Both the position numbers and the translations under genes were made by a program. DNA of 64,000 bases, from NCBI GenBank assembly GCA_963643465.1, contig CAVIJT010000015.1, positions 7,766-71,765 on the forward strand, given 5' to 3'. A model generated the notes under the pieces. It was given only the letters and a program-made list of their open reading frames with translations. It ran no database searches and was not told the DNA's origin. Source of the stretch: CAG-411 sp963643465. Its GTDB lineage: Bacteria > Bacillota > Clostridia > Lachnospirales > Lachnospiraceae. Of this stretch, positions 17,284 to 25,246 are shown piece by piece. Positions within the stretch are counted from its first letter, which is position 1. Each line of letters opens with the position of its first letter.

Positions 17284-17472
17284 CTATTCTTCAAATTCTA
17301 GATCATGTAAGTTGATACCAAAACTTTCAAGTTTCACTTTGGTAATTTTGATTTCATAATCCAGCACTTTATTCTCGCAAGTATTTGCTCTTTTAATAGC
17401 TTGTAAATTCTTGTAATAGTCAATCGTGTTGTTTATAACTTCATATTGGTTCATGTTATCGCTCACTTTCAT
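17284..17472 (-). CDS. Small two-helix protein C of the Tad-locus cassette family
   Basis: A 62-residue protein. The second helix (DYEIKITKVKLESFGINL) lines up with that of protein A (DRELELLKIQLSACGFND), and the start MKVSDNM resembles MREEVDSM of protein B. It has its own promoter (17497-17526), a GGTGGTGA ribosome site and a hairpin terminator 20 bases after the stop. It stands between the prepilin peptidase and the CpaE-like gene. It could be a regulator or a leader gene for the Tad operon; no function is recognised. Confidence 0.6.
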   Translation of the reverse strand: MKVSDNMNQYEVINNTIDYYKNLQAIKRANTCENKVLDYEIKITKVKLESFGINLHDLEFEE

Positions 17473-17496
17473 AATATCACCACCTTTTCAAGTGGT

Positions 17497-17526
17497 ATTA
17501 TATCATAGCGCAAAGTCTCTATTCAA
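17497..17526 (-). promoter_or_regulatory. Sigma-A promoter of small gene C
   Basis: TTGAAT and TATAAT are spaced by 18 bases on the minus strand. The -35 and spacer share 23 of 28 bases (17511-17538) with 9853-9880 upstream of a TadE gene, which lacks the -10. Confidence 0.6.
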
Positions 17527-17584
17527 TTATCAATGTGCGCAATCATGCAGAGCAAACAAATACCGATGCCTTCCCCTACAAATG

Positions 17585-18121
17585 TCAAAAAATTTTAAGA
17601 CATCCATATAAGCTCACATAATACACCACCAGCACATAGGCAACGGCCATGGGAACAACAAAAGGAATTAAAGCCTCCTTTTCTTTAGCTAGGTCTACCT
17701 CATACTTCATCCATATTCTTCCTGCAAATACAATAAAGAGATAACTTGCGAGATAACGCAAACGATCCAAAAGATTTCGATGCCAAAGCATCTTTCCAAT
17801 AGAAAATATTGCTCCTACAAACAAAGCAACCACTGCATACTGCATCGTAAAGGATTGTCCAAAAAACCCTCCTATTACCATAAACAATTTCACATCTCCG
17901 GCTCCAAACATCCGAAACATGGAAAATGGAACCATTACCACCCAAATGATACCTACACCAACAAACCAAATACCGCTTCCTTTTGTTCCATGTAGAAATA
18001 TCTGCCATATACCCCCACTTATCAATCCTACTACAATTAACAAATTGGGTACACGATAAGATTTTACATCATACCATGCAGCTATTCCAATCAAAATACC
18101 TACGTAAATAAATGCACCAAT
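17585..18121 (-). CDS. Prepilin peptidase (A24 family), probable ATT start
   Basis: This membrane aspartic protease would cut and methylate the Flp1 and TadE-type prepilins. The two catalytic Asp lie in AWYDVKSYRVPN and in GAGDVKL. No ATG begins the frame. A TTG at 18094 would leave only six residues before the first Asp region and has no ribosome site. An ATT at 18119-18121 has GAGGTGAG five bases upstream and restores the expected first membrane helix (D18, D76 in that numbering, 178 residues). The family needs this helix, so I prefer the ATT; an assembly error from ATG is possible. Confidence 0.75.
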   Translation of the reverse strand: MGAFIYVGILIGIAAWYDVKSYRVPNLLIVVGLISGGIWQIFLHGTKGSGIWFVGVGIIWVVMVPFSMFRMFGAGDVKLFMVIGGFFGQSFTMQYAVVALFVGAIFSIGKMLWHRNLLDRLRYLASYLFIVFAGRIWMKYEVDLAKEKEALIPFVVPMAVAYVLVVYYVSLYGCLKIF

Positions 18122-18181
18122 TACATCTCACCTCACAATCTTTTCATGGTCATTCTCTGCTTTGTGCCTTAGCACGCCACT

Positions 18182-18210
18182 AGAATAAAACAGATTTTTT
18201 ACTGCGTCAA
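18182..18210 (-). promoter_or_regulatory. Sigma-A promoter of the Tad locus
   Basis: TTGACG and TATTCT are spaced by 17 bases on the minus strand, about 60 bases before the ribosome site of the prepilin peptidase gene. Confidence 0.65.
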
Positions 18211-18338
18211 CCGCTTTTTTTCGATTTTATAAATTGTTTATTTTCCTAGTTTTTTCCAAAAATCCGCATTTAAATGGAATTACTCACTTTCGTTTTAACT
18301 GTGACAAATCAGTTCTTAATTTTTTATAAAAAATAATA

Positions 18339-18416
18339 ACTATTCAGAACCCTCTATAATGGAACAATTAGATACGTTATGCTGGCATATAAGTAGCTGA
18401 TTGTCCCATTTAGGAT
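18339..18416. repeat. Palindromic intergenic repeat next to bofA
   Basis: The segment starts AACTATTCAGAACCCTCTATAATGG in two blocks and then forms an imperfect palindrome of about 65 bases centred near 18384. It is an inverted match to the right end of the 311-bp element (56320-56398). It sits between the bofA stop and the Tad promoter, and the rest of 18122-18422 is AT-rich without a gene. Confidence 0.65.
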
Positions 18417-18422
18417 AGTCAT

Positions 18423-18689
18423 TTACCTTCCCAGAATAGCCGCCACTGCATAAAGCATAATCACTCCTGGCACTCCAAGAATAGCACTGCATCCAATAGT
18501 AAACAGATTTAGTCCCACTATGACTTCCTGCCCTATATATGTAAGTAGCAAATTTACACCGTATAAAAGCACAACTCCTAAACAACCCCTTACAATCATC
18601 CGAAAAATTATTTCCATTTTTCTTGCACATACAATAAAACCAATAATCCCTGTTACTCCCAAAATATATACTGCACCTGTTTCTAGCAT
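18423..18689 (-). CDS. bofA: BofA-like sigma-K processing inhibitor protein
   Basis: An 88-residue, very hydrophobic protein. The C-terminal half reads VGLNLFTIGCSAILGVPGVI and continues with MLYAV, the hallmark of the BofA family (G-x-N-x-x-T...G-x-P-G-x-x-L-Y). BofA in Bacillus holds the SpoIVFB protease inactive in the mother cell during sporulation; in Clostridia its role is less clear. A sigma-E-like promoter lies just upstream. GAGAGGAAAAG precedes the ATG. It is separate from the Tad operon. Confidence 0.8.
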   Translation of the reverse strand: MLETGAVYILGVTGIIGFIVCARKMEIIFRMIVRGCLGVVLLYGVNLLLTYIGQEVIVGLNLFTIGCSAILGVPGVIMLYAVAAILGR

Positions 18690-18721
18690 ATAAGCTTTTC
18701 CTCTCTTTTATCACTTATTCC

Positions 18722-18750
18722 AATTTATGTTTCATCACATTCCACTATTC
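18722..18750 (-). promoter_or_regulatory. Sigma-E-like promoter of bofA
   Basis: On the minus strand GAATAGT, 14 bases, then CATAAATT. This fits the sporulation sigma-E pattern (kmATATT, 13-15 bases, CATACAnT) with one -10 mismatch. It lies about 30 bases before the bofA start. The rest of 18690-19035 holds no gene. Confidence 0.5.
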
Positions 18751-18924
18751 CAACTTGTGAATCTTGTTCAAAACTACTATTGAAAATTGTTAGAAAAATA
18801 TTACAATTAAATTATGATTTTGTGTAATTAATCAAAAGAAGAAAATTTCTATGTACCGTTTATACATAACATTTCACGAAAAATAGACACTTGTCTTTGC
18901 AATATTTTCTTTTCTTTGTGAATT

Positions 18925-18951
18925 AATATATTGTAATAATGACAATATATT
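18925..18951 (+). promoter_or_regulatory. Perfect 10-bp inverted repeat upstream of the subtilisin gene (possible operator)
   Basis: AATATATTGT and its exact complement ACAATATATT are separated by seven bases, 85 bases before the protease ATG. The form suits a dimeric repressor or a weak hairpin. Confidence 0.4.
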
Positions 18952-19035
18952 AGAAAAAGAGATTTGCTCCTAATGATACAATATTCATCAAAATTCATGC
19001 GATTGAAAAATATAAAAGAAAGGACGCCACTTAAT

Positions 19036-21654
19036 ATGAAAAAACTTTTAAGTACCGTATTAGCAACCAGTTTGGTTGCCTCTTCATTTCAACTGACCCC
19101 ACTTACAGATTTGACTGCTCAAGCAGCAACTACAAAAAGCCAAAACAAATCTGTAACAGATGTCTCAAAATATGAGACAAACCAAGTAATTGTCGTATAT
19201 AAAAAGGATGCCAATGCAACAGAAGAAAAAACATTAAAAATTGCCTCTTTAGATGCAACAGAAGAGGAAAATGCAACGGTAGATGAACTTACAGATAATT
19301 CCGTTGTATTATCCCTAGACTCAGAAGATGCTTTAGAGGATGCCATCCAGACATTCAGTAATGACAGCCGCGTAGAATATATTCAGCCAAACTATATTTA
19401 TCATGCTTTAGACAACGGCGATACTATTTCGGAGACATTAAAACAAAATTCCGACTATACCAAACAGTGGGCTTTAAACAACGATGGTACACTAAGCTAT
19501 GAAGATTATGACTATGAAGCCATCCTTTCTAGTGGTAAAAACTACGGTTATAACACCAGCAGTTATCCTACTGTTCAAATAACTGCAAAAGAAGATGTGG
19601 ATATTGATCTCCCAGAAGCATGGGCTGCATTATCCGAAAGTACAAAAGCAACCGGAACAAGAGAAGCGATTGTTGCCTTTGTCGATACCGGTGTCATGTA
19701 TGACCATACAGAACTTGCCAATTCCATGTGGACTAATGACGCAGAATTAAACGGCGAAGAAGGCGTGGATGATGACAACAACGGCTATGTAGACGATGTC
19801 TATGGTTGGAATTTTTATGGAAGCGGAAGTTTTTCTTGGTACGAGGAAAGCGAAAGTGCTGCCCGTCCGGGATTTGATTTCAGTGATTGGTTTGGCTCTG
19901 ATAGCAGTTCCAGCGGAAATAATACTTATTACAATGCCAACAGTTCTATCGAAGATGCACATGGAACACATGGAGCAGGTAGTGTAGCTGCTGCAAATAA
20001 CACAGAAGGAATCGTTGGTATTGGTTCGAATGCCAATGTAAAAATTATGTCTGTAAAAGCACTTGGCGGAAGTGATGGAACTGGTACTACAGCAAGCGTT
20101 GTAAAAGGCATTCAATACGCTGTAGATAATGGTGCCACAGTAATTAACTTAAGCCTTGGCGGTGAAGAAGATGATGAAACTTTGCGAAGTGTCATTAAAG
20201 ACAATCCTAATGTGTTGTTTACCATTGCTGCGGGAAATGGTGATAGCAATTATAAAGGAGTAAATAACGATTCTACCCCAACTTATCCTGCCAGCTATAA
20301 CTATGACAATATCCTTTGTGTAGCCAATTTACAGTGCGACGGTACATTACACTATTCTTCAAATTATGGTGCTACTACCGTTCACCTTGCTGCTCCCGGT
20401 TCTGACATTTACAGTACCAGTACAGGAGATGGATCAAGTGAAACTTCTTATAGTTCATGGTATTCTTCTTCTCCTGCTGTAGCCGGTTATGAACATATGA
20501 CAGGTACTTCCATGGCAGCTCCTATCGTAGCTGGTGTAGCAGCAATGTTATACTCTGAATATGATACTTGTACCACTCAGGCAATTCGCAAGGCAATTTT
20601 AGAATCCGTAGATACGGACAGTAGCAAATATAGCAGTCTCAATGGAAAAGTTTCTACTAACGGTGTATTAAATGCCTACCGTGCAGTAGAATATATGGAA
20701 GGAAATTTAGACGAACTCATTTCCTACACTCCTGCACCAACTGTAGAAGCAACCATTGCCCCAACAGCCACTGCTAAGGCAACTGCTACACCAAAGGTGA
20801 CACGTACACCACGAGCTACCACCACACCAGAAACCACAGATAACGCAGCGTCCTCACAAGCACCAGTTGCTACTAACACACCTGGAAACGGTGACTACAA
20901 TCCATTTCCAACCACATCGGCAACAACTACAACTGCGCCTGAACATACAAACATTCCGGAAAAAACAAATACACCAGCAAAGAATACTGCTACTCCAACA
21001 AATACACCACTTCCAGATAAAAGTACCGAAGCACCTGTATTCACCAATGTGCCAATCACAACTTCCTCTGGAAGTATTACTGGAACCACAGATACTCCTG
21101 GAAGCAGTAGTTCTACAACTTCTGATTTAAGTCTTTCCTATATTGGACTTTCTGCTAAAAACCTTTATATAGGAAAAGAATATACCATTAGTACAGAAGC
21201 AACCGGAGGTAGCGGAAATTATACATATAACTTCTTTGTTACAAAGGGCGGTAAATCTCTTACACAAAGTAGCAACCAAAATACATTTAACTGGACACCA
21301 ACTGCCAGTGGAACTTACTCCATCATCGTATATGTTACAGACGATGCCGGTCATACCTTCCACGCTACAGCGACCGTTTCTGTAAAAGCAATGTCCATTA
21401 ACGTAAAATATAACAAGGCACTAAAAAAAGGAGCAACCATCAAGTTTACTGCAAAGGTAAATTCCGGTGTCTCCCCATATAAATATACTTTTACCATTTA
21501 CCGAAACGGCAAAAAACTTATTTCACGAACCTTAAAGAAACAATCTATTACTTACACCATCAAAAAAACCGGAACCTATAAAATAAAGGTAACTGTAAAA
21601 GATGCCAAAGGAAACTCCGCAACCAAAACACTAACCAAAAAGGTAAAACGATAA
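19036..21654 (+). CDS. Secreted subtilisin-like serine protease with Thr/Pro linker and two C-terminal beta modules
   Basis: From the ATG at 19036 the protein has 872 residues: signal peptide (1-30), an I9-type prodomain (about 45-130), and an S8 domain with the triad Asp217 (VDTGV), His309 (HGTH) and Ser492 (GTSMAAP). An acidic DDDNNGYVDD segment near 246 is a likely calcium site. A Thr/Pro linker (about 560-685) and two beta modules (W-T-P...GTY, then GTY) end in a basic KKVKR tail. The modules resemble those of the proteins at 1-3786. The longer frame from 18964 lacks a signal-like start. It is likely an extracellular or wall-associated protease. Confidence 0.88.
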   Translation: MKKLLSTVLATSLVASSFQLTPLTDLTAQAATTKSQNKSVTDVSKYETNQVIVVYKKDANATEEKTLKIASLDATEEENATVDELTDNSVVLSLDSEDALEDAIQTFSNDSRVEYIQPNYIYHALDNGDTISETLKQNSDYTKQWALNNDGTLSYEDYDYEAILSSGKNYGYNTSSYPTVQITAKEDVDIDLPEAWAALSESTKATGTREAIVAFVDTGVMYDHTELANSMWTNDAELNGEEGVDDDNNGYVDDVYGWNFYGSGSFSWYEESESAARPGFDFSDWFGSDSSSSGNNTYYNANSSIEDAHGTHGAGSVAAANNTEGIVGIGSNANVKIMSVKALGGSDGTGTTASVVKGIQYAVDNGATVINLSLGGEEDDETLRSVIKDNPNVLFTIAAGNGDSNYKGVNNDSTPTYPASYNYDNILCVANLQCDGTLHYSSNYGATTVHLAAPGSDIYSTSTGDGSSETSYSSWYSSSPAVAGYEHMTGTSMAAPIVAGVAAMLYSEYDTCTTQAIRKAILESVDTDSSKYSSLNGKVSTNGVLNAYRAVEYMEGNLDELISYTPAPTVEATIAPTATAKATATPKVTRTPRATTTPETTDNAASSQAPVATNTPGNGDYNPFPTTSATTTTAPEHTNIPEKTNTPAKNTATPTNTPLPDKSTEAPVFTNVPITTSSGSITGTTDTPGSSSSTTSDLSLSYIGLSAKNLYIGKEYTISTEATGGSGNYTYNFFVTKGGKSLTQSSNQNTFNWTPTASGTYSIIVYVTDDAGHTFHATATVSVKAMSINVKYNKALKKGATIKFTAKVNSGVSPYKYTFTIYRNGKKLISRTLKKQSITYTIKKTGTYKIKVTVKDAKGNSATKTLTKKVKR

Positions 21655-21657
21655 TCT

Positions 21658-21709
21658 AAGTTCCTATTTATAGTTATTGACCAAATGATTATAAATAGGA
21701 ACTTTTTTC
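21658..21709 (+). terminator. Terminator of the subtilisin gene
   Basis: A 15-bp stem (AAGTTCCTATTTATA with its complement) is followed by TTTTT. Confidence 0.85.
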
Positions 21710-21740
21710 TTTCCTTTTGCCATTTTCCCCCAATTACTAC

Positions 21741-21769
21741 TTGTCAAAATGAGAAGAAATCCGTATAAT
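21741..21769 (+). promoter_or_regulatory. Sigma-A promoter of the lipoprotein gene
   Basis: TTGTCA and TATAAT are spaced by 17 bases, about 45 bases before the ATG. Confidence 0.7.
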
Positions 21770-21814
21770 AATATCCGTATTATGAACACAAAAAGATGAA
21801 AGGAAGCAAATTTC

Positions 21815-22327
21815 ATGAAGAAATTACCATTATTTTTTACAACCTTATTATTAACCGCAGCAGTCACCAGTTGCTCCGGTACCAGCCCAGCAAGCAATGC
21901 ACCTAATACAAACGACGTATCTGCCACAGAAGATCCTGCAATTTCTAATGCTGTACAAGAGGTAGAAGATGCTTCTCAGGTGAAAGAAGTCATTGGAAAA
22001 GATATTTCTGTTTCAGCAGATGATAGTTCTTATGCAATTATTGCTCAATCTATCGGTGAAGTAACTTTTACAAGAAAGAAAGTTTCTTACGACCTTCGCG
22101 CATCGAAAGACTTAGTAGGCGATGCCATGGCTGGCATTGAAAGCCCTATGAAGCAAGAAACAAACGAAGAAACCATTAATGATGTAACCGTTACTTTCGG
22201 TTCTTTTGAGGATGGTACACTCATTGCATTTTGGTCTGTAGATGAGTTAAACTATTCTTTAACTTGTAAAGATGGTAATAAAAATGCTTTAAAAAACACT
22301 GTTTCTTACGTTATGAATCCTTCCTAA
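21815..22327 (+). CDS. Small lipoprotein of unknown function
   Basis: The 170-residue protein has a lipoprotein signal peptide (MKKLPLFF...) with the lipobox AAVTSC, so Cys20 would be lipidated. A Ser/Asn/Thr-rich spacer follows, then a roughly 100-residue domain with alternating strands (VTFTRKKVSYDLRAS, VTVTFGSFEDGTLIAFWSVD). The domain shape recalls DUF4367-type domains, but I cannot assign it. It has its own promoter and terminator, so it is monocistronic. It would sit on the outer face of the membrane. Confidence 0.75.
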   Translation: MKKLPLFFTTLLLTAAVTSCSGTSPASNAPNTNDVSATEDPAISNAVQEVEDASQVKEVIGKDISVSADDSSYAIIAQSIGEVTFTRKKVSYDLRASKDLVGDAMAGIESPMKQETNEETINDVTVTFGSFEDGTLIAFWSVDELNYSLTCKDGNKNALKNTVSYVMNPS

Positions 22328-22342
22328 CTACTAACATAAAAG

Positions 22343-22370
22343 AAGCCAGAGCAAAACGCTCTGGCTTTGT
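22343..22370 (+). terminator. Terminator of the lipoprotein gene
   Basis: AAGCCAGAGC pairs with GCTCTGGCTT around a short A-rich loop, 15 bases after the stop. The T run is short. Confidence 0.75.
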
Positions 22371-22373
22371 TAA

Positions 22374-22420
22374 TTTACACGAGTAGTGAGGAAATGCGAA
22401 TGCTTGCATGAAAATTTCAC
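22374..22420 (-). repeat. Dispersed intergenic repeat, family A, inverted partial copy
   Basis: On the minus strand TTCATGCAAGCAT, TTTCCTCACTAC and CGTGTAAA match the second half of the copy at 31071-31160. Confidence 0.5.
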
Positions 22421-22498
22421 AAGCAACGGGAGTTTCCATGATTTCCTTACACCTCTATACACATCCTCACAATGCGTTATTTACTCTATAGCGTAAAT

Positions 22499-22537
22499 GT
22501 AACTAATTGTTCCATTATAAAGGGTTCTGAATAGTTA
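22499..22537 (-). repeat. Half copy of the palindromic repeat overlapping the DJ-1 stop codon
   Basis: TAACTATTCAGAACCC followed by TTTATAATGGAACAATTAG on the minus strand matches the end of the repeats at 18339 and 56400. The TAA of the DJ-1 gene is the first three bases of the repeat. Confidence 0.55.
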
Positions 22538-23086
22538 TGCGTAAATAATGGATTTCTCTATATCCTGCGCAGTTTTCTCATCTAATAAGGTGGCAATAAT
22601 TTCACTTGCAAATGCAATGGCAGTTCCCATTCCACGGCTGGTAATTATATTTCCATCTTTTGAAACTGCATCAAAAGAAACTTTGGCACCGAGAAGCTCC
22701 TTTTCAAATCCAGGATAACAACTTGCCTTTTTCCCGTCTAATAAATGATTCACACCAAGCACCAATGGAGCTGCACAAATTGCTCCAATAACTTTTCCTT
22801 CCTGATTTGCCTGTTTTAAAGCTGCAATCAAAGGCTCATATGCCTCCAAATTTCTAGTTCCCGGCATTCCTCCAGGCAACACTAACGCATCTGCATTTGC
22901 CACATCTGCCTGTTCAAACAACATATCTGCCTGCACGGTAATTCCATGAGCACCAGTCACTTGTTTATTACCAGTAATAGATACCATGTCTATTTGAATT
23001 TCAGCTCTTCGTAACAAATCTACTACAGTCAAAGCCTCTATTTCCTCAAATCCCTCTGCTAAAAAAATCAAACATTTCTTTTTCAT
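22535..23086 (-). CDS. DJ-1/PfpI-family protein (class I glutamine amidotransferase fold)
   Basis: From the ATG at 23086, behind AAGGAGG, the protein has 183 residues. It shows the DJ-1 fold: LIFLAEGFEEIEA at the start with the conserved Glu, the nucleophile elbow GAICAAPLVLG with the reactive Cys, and ITSRGMGTAIAFA near the end. Members act as deglycases, glyoxalases or redox-stress proteins; which applies here is open. The longer frame has no ribosome site. Its stop codon lies in a dispersed repeat. Confidence 0.88.
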   Translation of the reverse strand: MKKKCLIFLAEGFEEIEALTVVDLLRRAEIQIDMVSITGNKQVTGAHGITVQADMLFEQADVANADALVLPGGMPGTRNLEAYEPLIAALKQANQEGKVIGAICAAPLVLGVNHLLDGKKASCYPGFEKELLGAKVSFDAVSKDGNIITSRGMGTAIAFASEIIATLLDEKTAQDIEKSIIYA

Positions 23087-23141
23087 ATTTATAAATCCTC
23101 CTTTTCTATTCTCATTGAAAATCGTTTTTACAGTCATTCAC

Positions 23142-23171
23142 ATTATACCTCTTTTTCTTTAGGTAACACAA
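23142..23171 (-). promoter_or_regulatory. Sigma-A promoter of the DJ-1 gene
   Basis: TTGTGT and TATAAT are spaced by 18 bases on the minus strand, about 55 bases before the ATG. Confidence 0.55.
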
Positions 23172-23193
23172 TAACAAAAATTTTTATGGTCAG

Positions 23194-23223
23194 GTATATT
23201 TTTTTTAATCCAGTCCATACTGT
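23194..23223 (+). promoter_or_regulatory. Possible sporulation-type promoter of the LytM-like gene
   Basis: GTATATT, 15 bases, then CATACTGT. This is one or two bases from the sigma-E pattern and also near the sigma-G pattern (GHATR, CATnHTA). It is 56 bases before the ATG. Weaker than the bofA case. Confidence 0.3.
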
Positions 23224-23278
23224 TACTATAAATCTACAAGTGTTTACTATCAAAAAATCTAAAGGGAGGACGATTTCT

Positions 23279-24112
23279 ATGCGATACGAAGAAGAAAAAA
23301 AATTTTACAAAAGCAAAGGGTTTTATATTGCCTGCTTCTTAGGAGCATTTGCAATTGTAACCATAGTAGGTGTGCAAAAAAATCTTCGCAGCAGACTTTC
23401 TGATGCTTCTGATCAGTTGGCAAAAATAGAAACTTTGGAACAGAACAAAGCCACAGAAAATCCCCATACCTACGCTGCTATTGAAGAAGAATATACTGGA
23501 CAAACCGATGTAACAAATGAAACAGCGGTTGTTCCAAAATCCGACGCAGCTATAACCGCTAACCAGCAATCCGAAGCCTCTGTTGCCGCTACTCAAAAAC
23601 CGGAAGAAGATACAACAGAAACCAGCCAAGAGCAGGTTGCCGCTAACGTGGAAGATCCTGATAACCCAGAAGAAGCAGATACGGTTGCTGCAATGAATGC
23701 AGAGGACAGCAATCAGGGTATTTCTTGGCCAATCAGTGGTGACATTTTAATCACATACAGCATGGACCAGCCTGTATATTTTTCCACATTGGGACAATAT
23801 AAATGCAACCCTGCCCTTATCATTGCAGGTACAGAAGGAAAAGATGTGGTAAGTGCTTGTGACTGTACGATTACCAAAGTAGAACGAAGTGAAGAAACCG
23901 GTCTTACTATTTATGCTGAATCCGGTAATTACACCTACATTTACGGTCAGCTTGCTAATCCAAAGGTTTCAAAAGGGGATGTAGTGAAGGAAGGGGATAT
24001 CATTGCCTCTCTGGCAGCACCTACCAAAAGCTACTCAATGGAAGGCTGCAACTTATATTTTCAGGTAAAGGATGATGGTTCCTCTGTGAATCCATTGTTA
24101 CTTTTAAAATAA
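23279..24112 (+). CDS. SpoIIQ-like membrane protein with degenerate LytM (M23) domain
   Basis: From the ATG at 23279 (GGGAGG upstream) the protein has 277 residues. A short basic start, KSKGFYIACFLGAFAIVTIV (one membrane helix, about 11-30) and a Glu/Thr-rich linker lead to a LytM fold from about 145. The fold is clear (ISWPISGDILITYS, KGDVVKEGDIIA), but the metal and catalytic motifs are lost: the usual HxxxD is NPALIIAG, and HxH is NLYFQ. SpoIIQ and SpoIVFA have such inactive or altered domains. With bofA 5 kb away a sporulation role is plausible but inferred. Confidence 0.7.
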   Translation: MRYEEEKKFYKSKGFYIACFLGAFAIVTIVGVQKNLRSRLSDASDQLAKIETLEQNKATENPHTYAAIEEEYTGQTDVTNETAVVPKSDAAITANQQSEASVAATQKPEEDTTETSQEQVAANVEDPDNPEEADTVAAMNAEDSNQGISWPISGDILITYSMDQPVYFSTLGQYKCNPALIIAGTEGKDVVSACDCTITKVERSEETGLTIYAESGNYTYIYGQLANPKVSKGDVVKEGDIIASLAAPTKSYSMEGCNLYFQVKDDGSSVNPLLLLK

Positions 24113-24126
24113 AAATTTTTAATAGT

Positions 24127-24166
24127 ATAATACCAGGGTCAATGCACTTCTTGACCCTGGTATTAT
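24127..24166. terminator. Bidirectional terminator between LytM-like gene and pilT
   Basis: A perfect 16-bp stem (ATAATACCAGGGTCAA with its complement, eight-base loop) lies between two convergent genes. Confidence 0.8.
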
Positions 24167-24167
24167 A

Positions 24168-25229
24168 TTATCTCACTCGTTTTAATTCTCGTTCCATCAC
24201 ATCTGGATTCATACAACAATTCAATGCAGTTGCCTCTGTAATTTCCCCCCGCTGATACAGATTCAAAATGCTTTTATCCATAACAATCATACCCTCATCT
24301 GCATTTGTAGAAATGGTAGAGTTTAACTGATGTACTTTTCCTTCCCGAATCAGCGTCTGAATGGCTTTATTGGCGTGCATAATTTCAAATACTGGCACAA
24401 GATTGCCCGATATATTTGGTAACAATTGCTGAGACACTACCGATTGCAAAACCATAGCAAGCTGAATTCGAATCTGCTGCTGCTGGTCTGGAGGAAACAC
24501 ATCTACAATACGGTCTACCGTATTTGCCGCCCCTACTGTGTGAAGGGTAGACAATACCAAATGTCCCGTTTCTGCTGCTGTCATAGCAATCTCAATCGTC
24601 TCCAAATCACGCATTTCTCCAATTAATATAACATCCGGAGCTTCTCTAAGAGCCGCCTTTAGGGCGCGAGTATAATTAACACTATCAATACCAATTTCTC
24701 GTTGACTGACAATACTTTGATTATGGGTGTGCAAAAATTCAATCGGGTCCTCCAAAGTAAGGATATGACAATTTCTCGTCTTATTAATCTGGTCGATAAT
24801 ATAGGCCAAAGTGGTACTTTTTCCACTTCCCGCAGGGCCAGTAACTAAAACCATTCCCTTCTTTTTCTGACTTAAATCCAAAACAGATTGTGGTATTCCC
24901 ATCTCACTTACATCAGGAAGTTCAAAACTTACCACACGAAGAACCGCACTCCAACTTCCTCGCTGCATAAACACATTGACACGAAAGCGACCTACACCTC
25001 CAAGAGAAATGGAAAAGTCATCATCTCCTTCTTTTCGGTGTGCGGTATCCCGATGTCCCATTCCATAAAGCTGATTCACAAGCTCTTCCATTACATTTGG
25101 CTTAATGGGCGTTTCTTCCTGCTTTTTAATCATTCCTTCTATTTTAAAAGAAACCGGCTGTCCTACCACCAGAAAAATATCCGATGCTTCTTTTTGTACT
25201 GCTGTTACCAGCATCTCCTCCAATGTCAT
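24168..25229 (-). CDS. pilT: PilT-type ATPase of a compact pilus-like operon
   Basis: From the ATG at 25229 (GAAAGGTG upstream) the protein has 353 residues. It carries Walker A GPAGSGKST (131-139), the Asp box TLEDPIEF, the Walker B region DVILIGEMRDLETI, and the His box TGHLVLSTLHT, followed by the AIRNLIR-like segment IQTLIREGK. The sequence is closest to the PilT retraction class. The operon has no PilB or GspE, so this may be the only motor, working in both directions or using another ATPase. It is the last of six genes. Confidence 0.9.
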   Translation of the reverse strand: MTLEEMLVTAVQKEASDIFLVVGQPVSFKIEGMIKKQEETPIKPNVMEELVNQLYGMGHRDTAHRKEGDDDFSISLGGVGRFRVNVFMQRGSWSAVLRVVSFELPDVSEMGIPQSVLDLSQKKKGMVLVTGPAGSGKSTTLAYIIDQINKTRNCHILTLEDPIEFLHTHNQSIVSQREIGIDSVNYTRALKAALREAPDVILIGEMRDLETIEIAMTAAETGHLVLSTLHTVGAANTVDRIVDVFPPDQQQQIRIQLAMVLQSVVSQQLLPNISGNLVPVFEIMHANKAIQTLIREGKVHQLNSTISTNADEGMIVMDKSILNLYQRGEITEATALNCCMNPDVMERELKRVR

Positions 25230-25246
25230 GCTCTCACACCTTTCCC

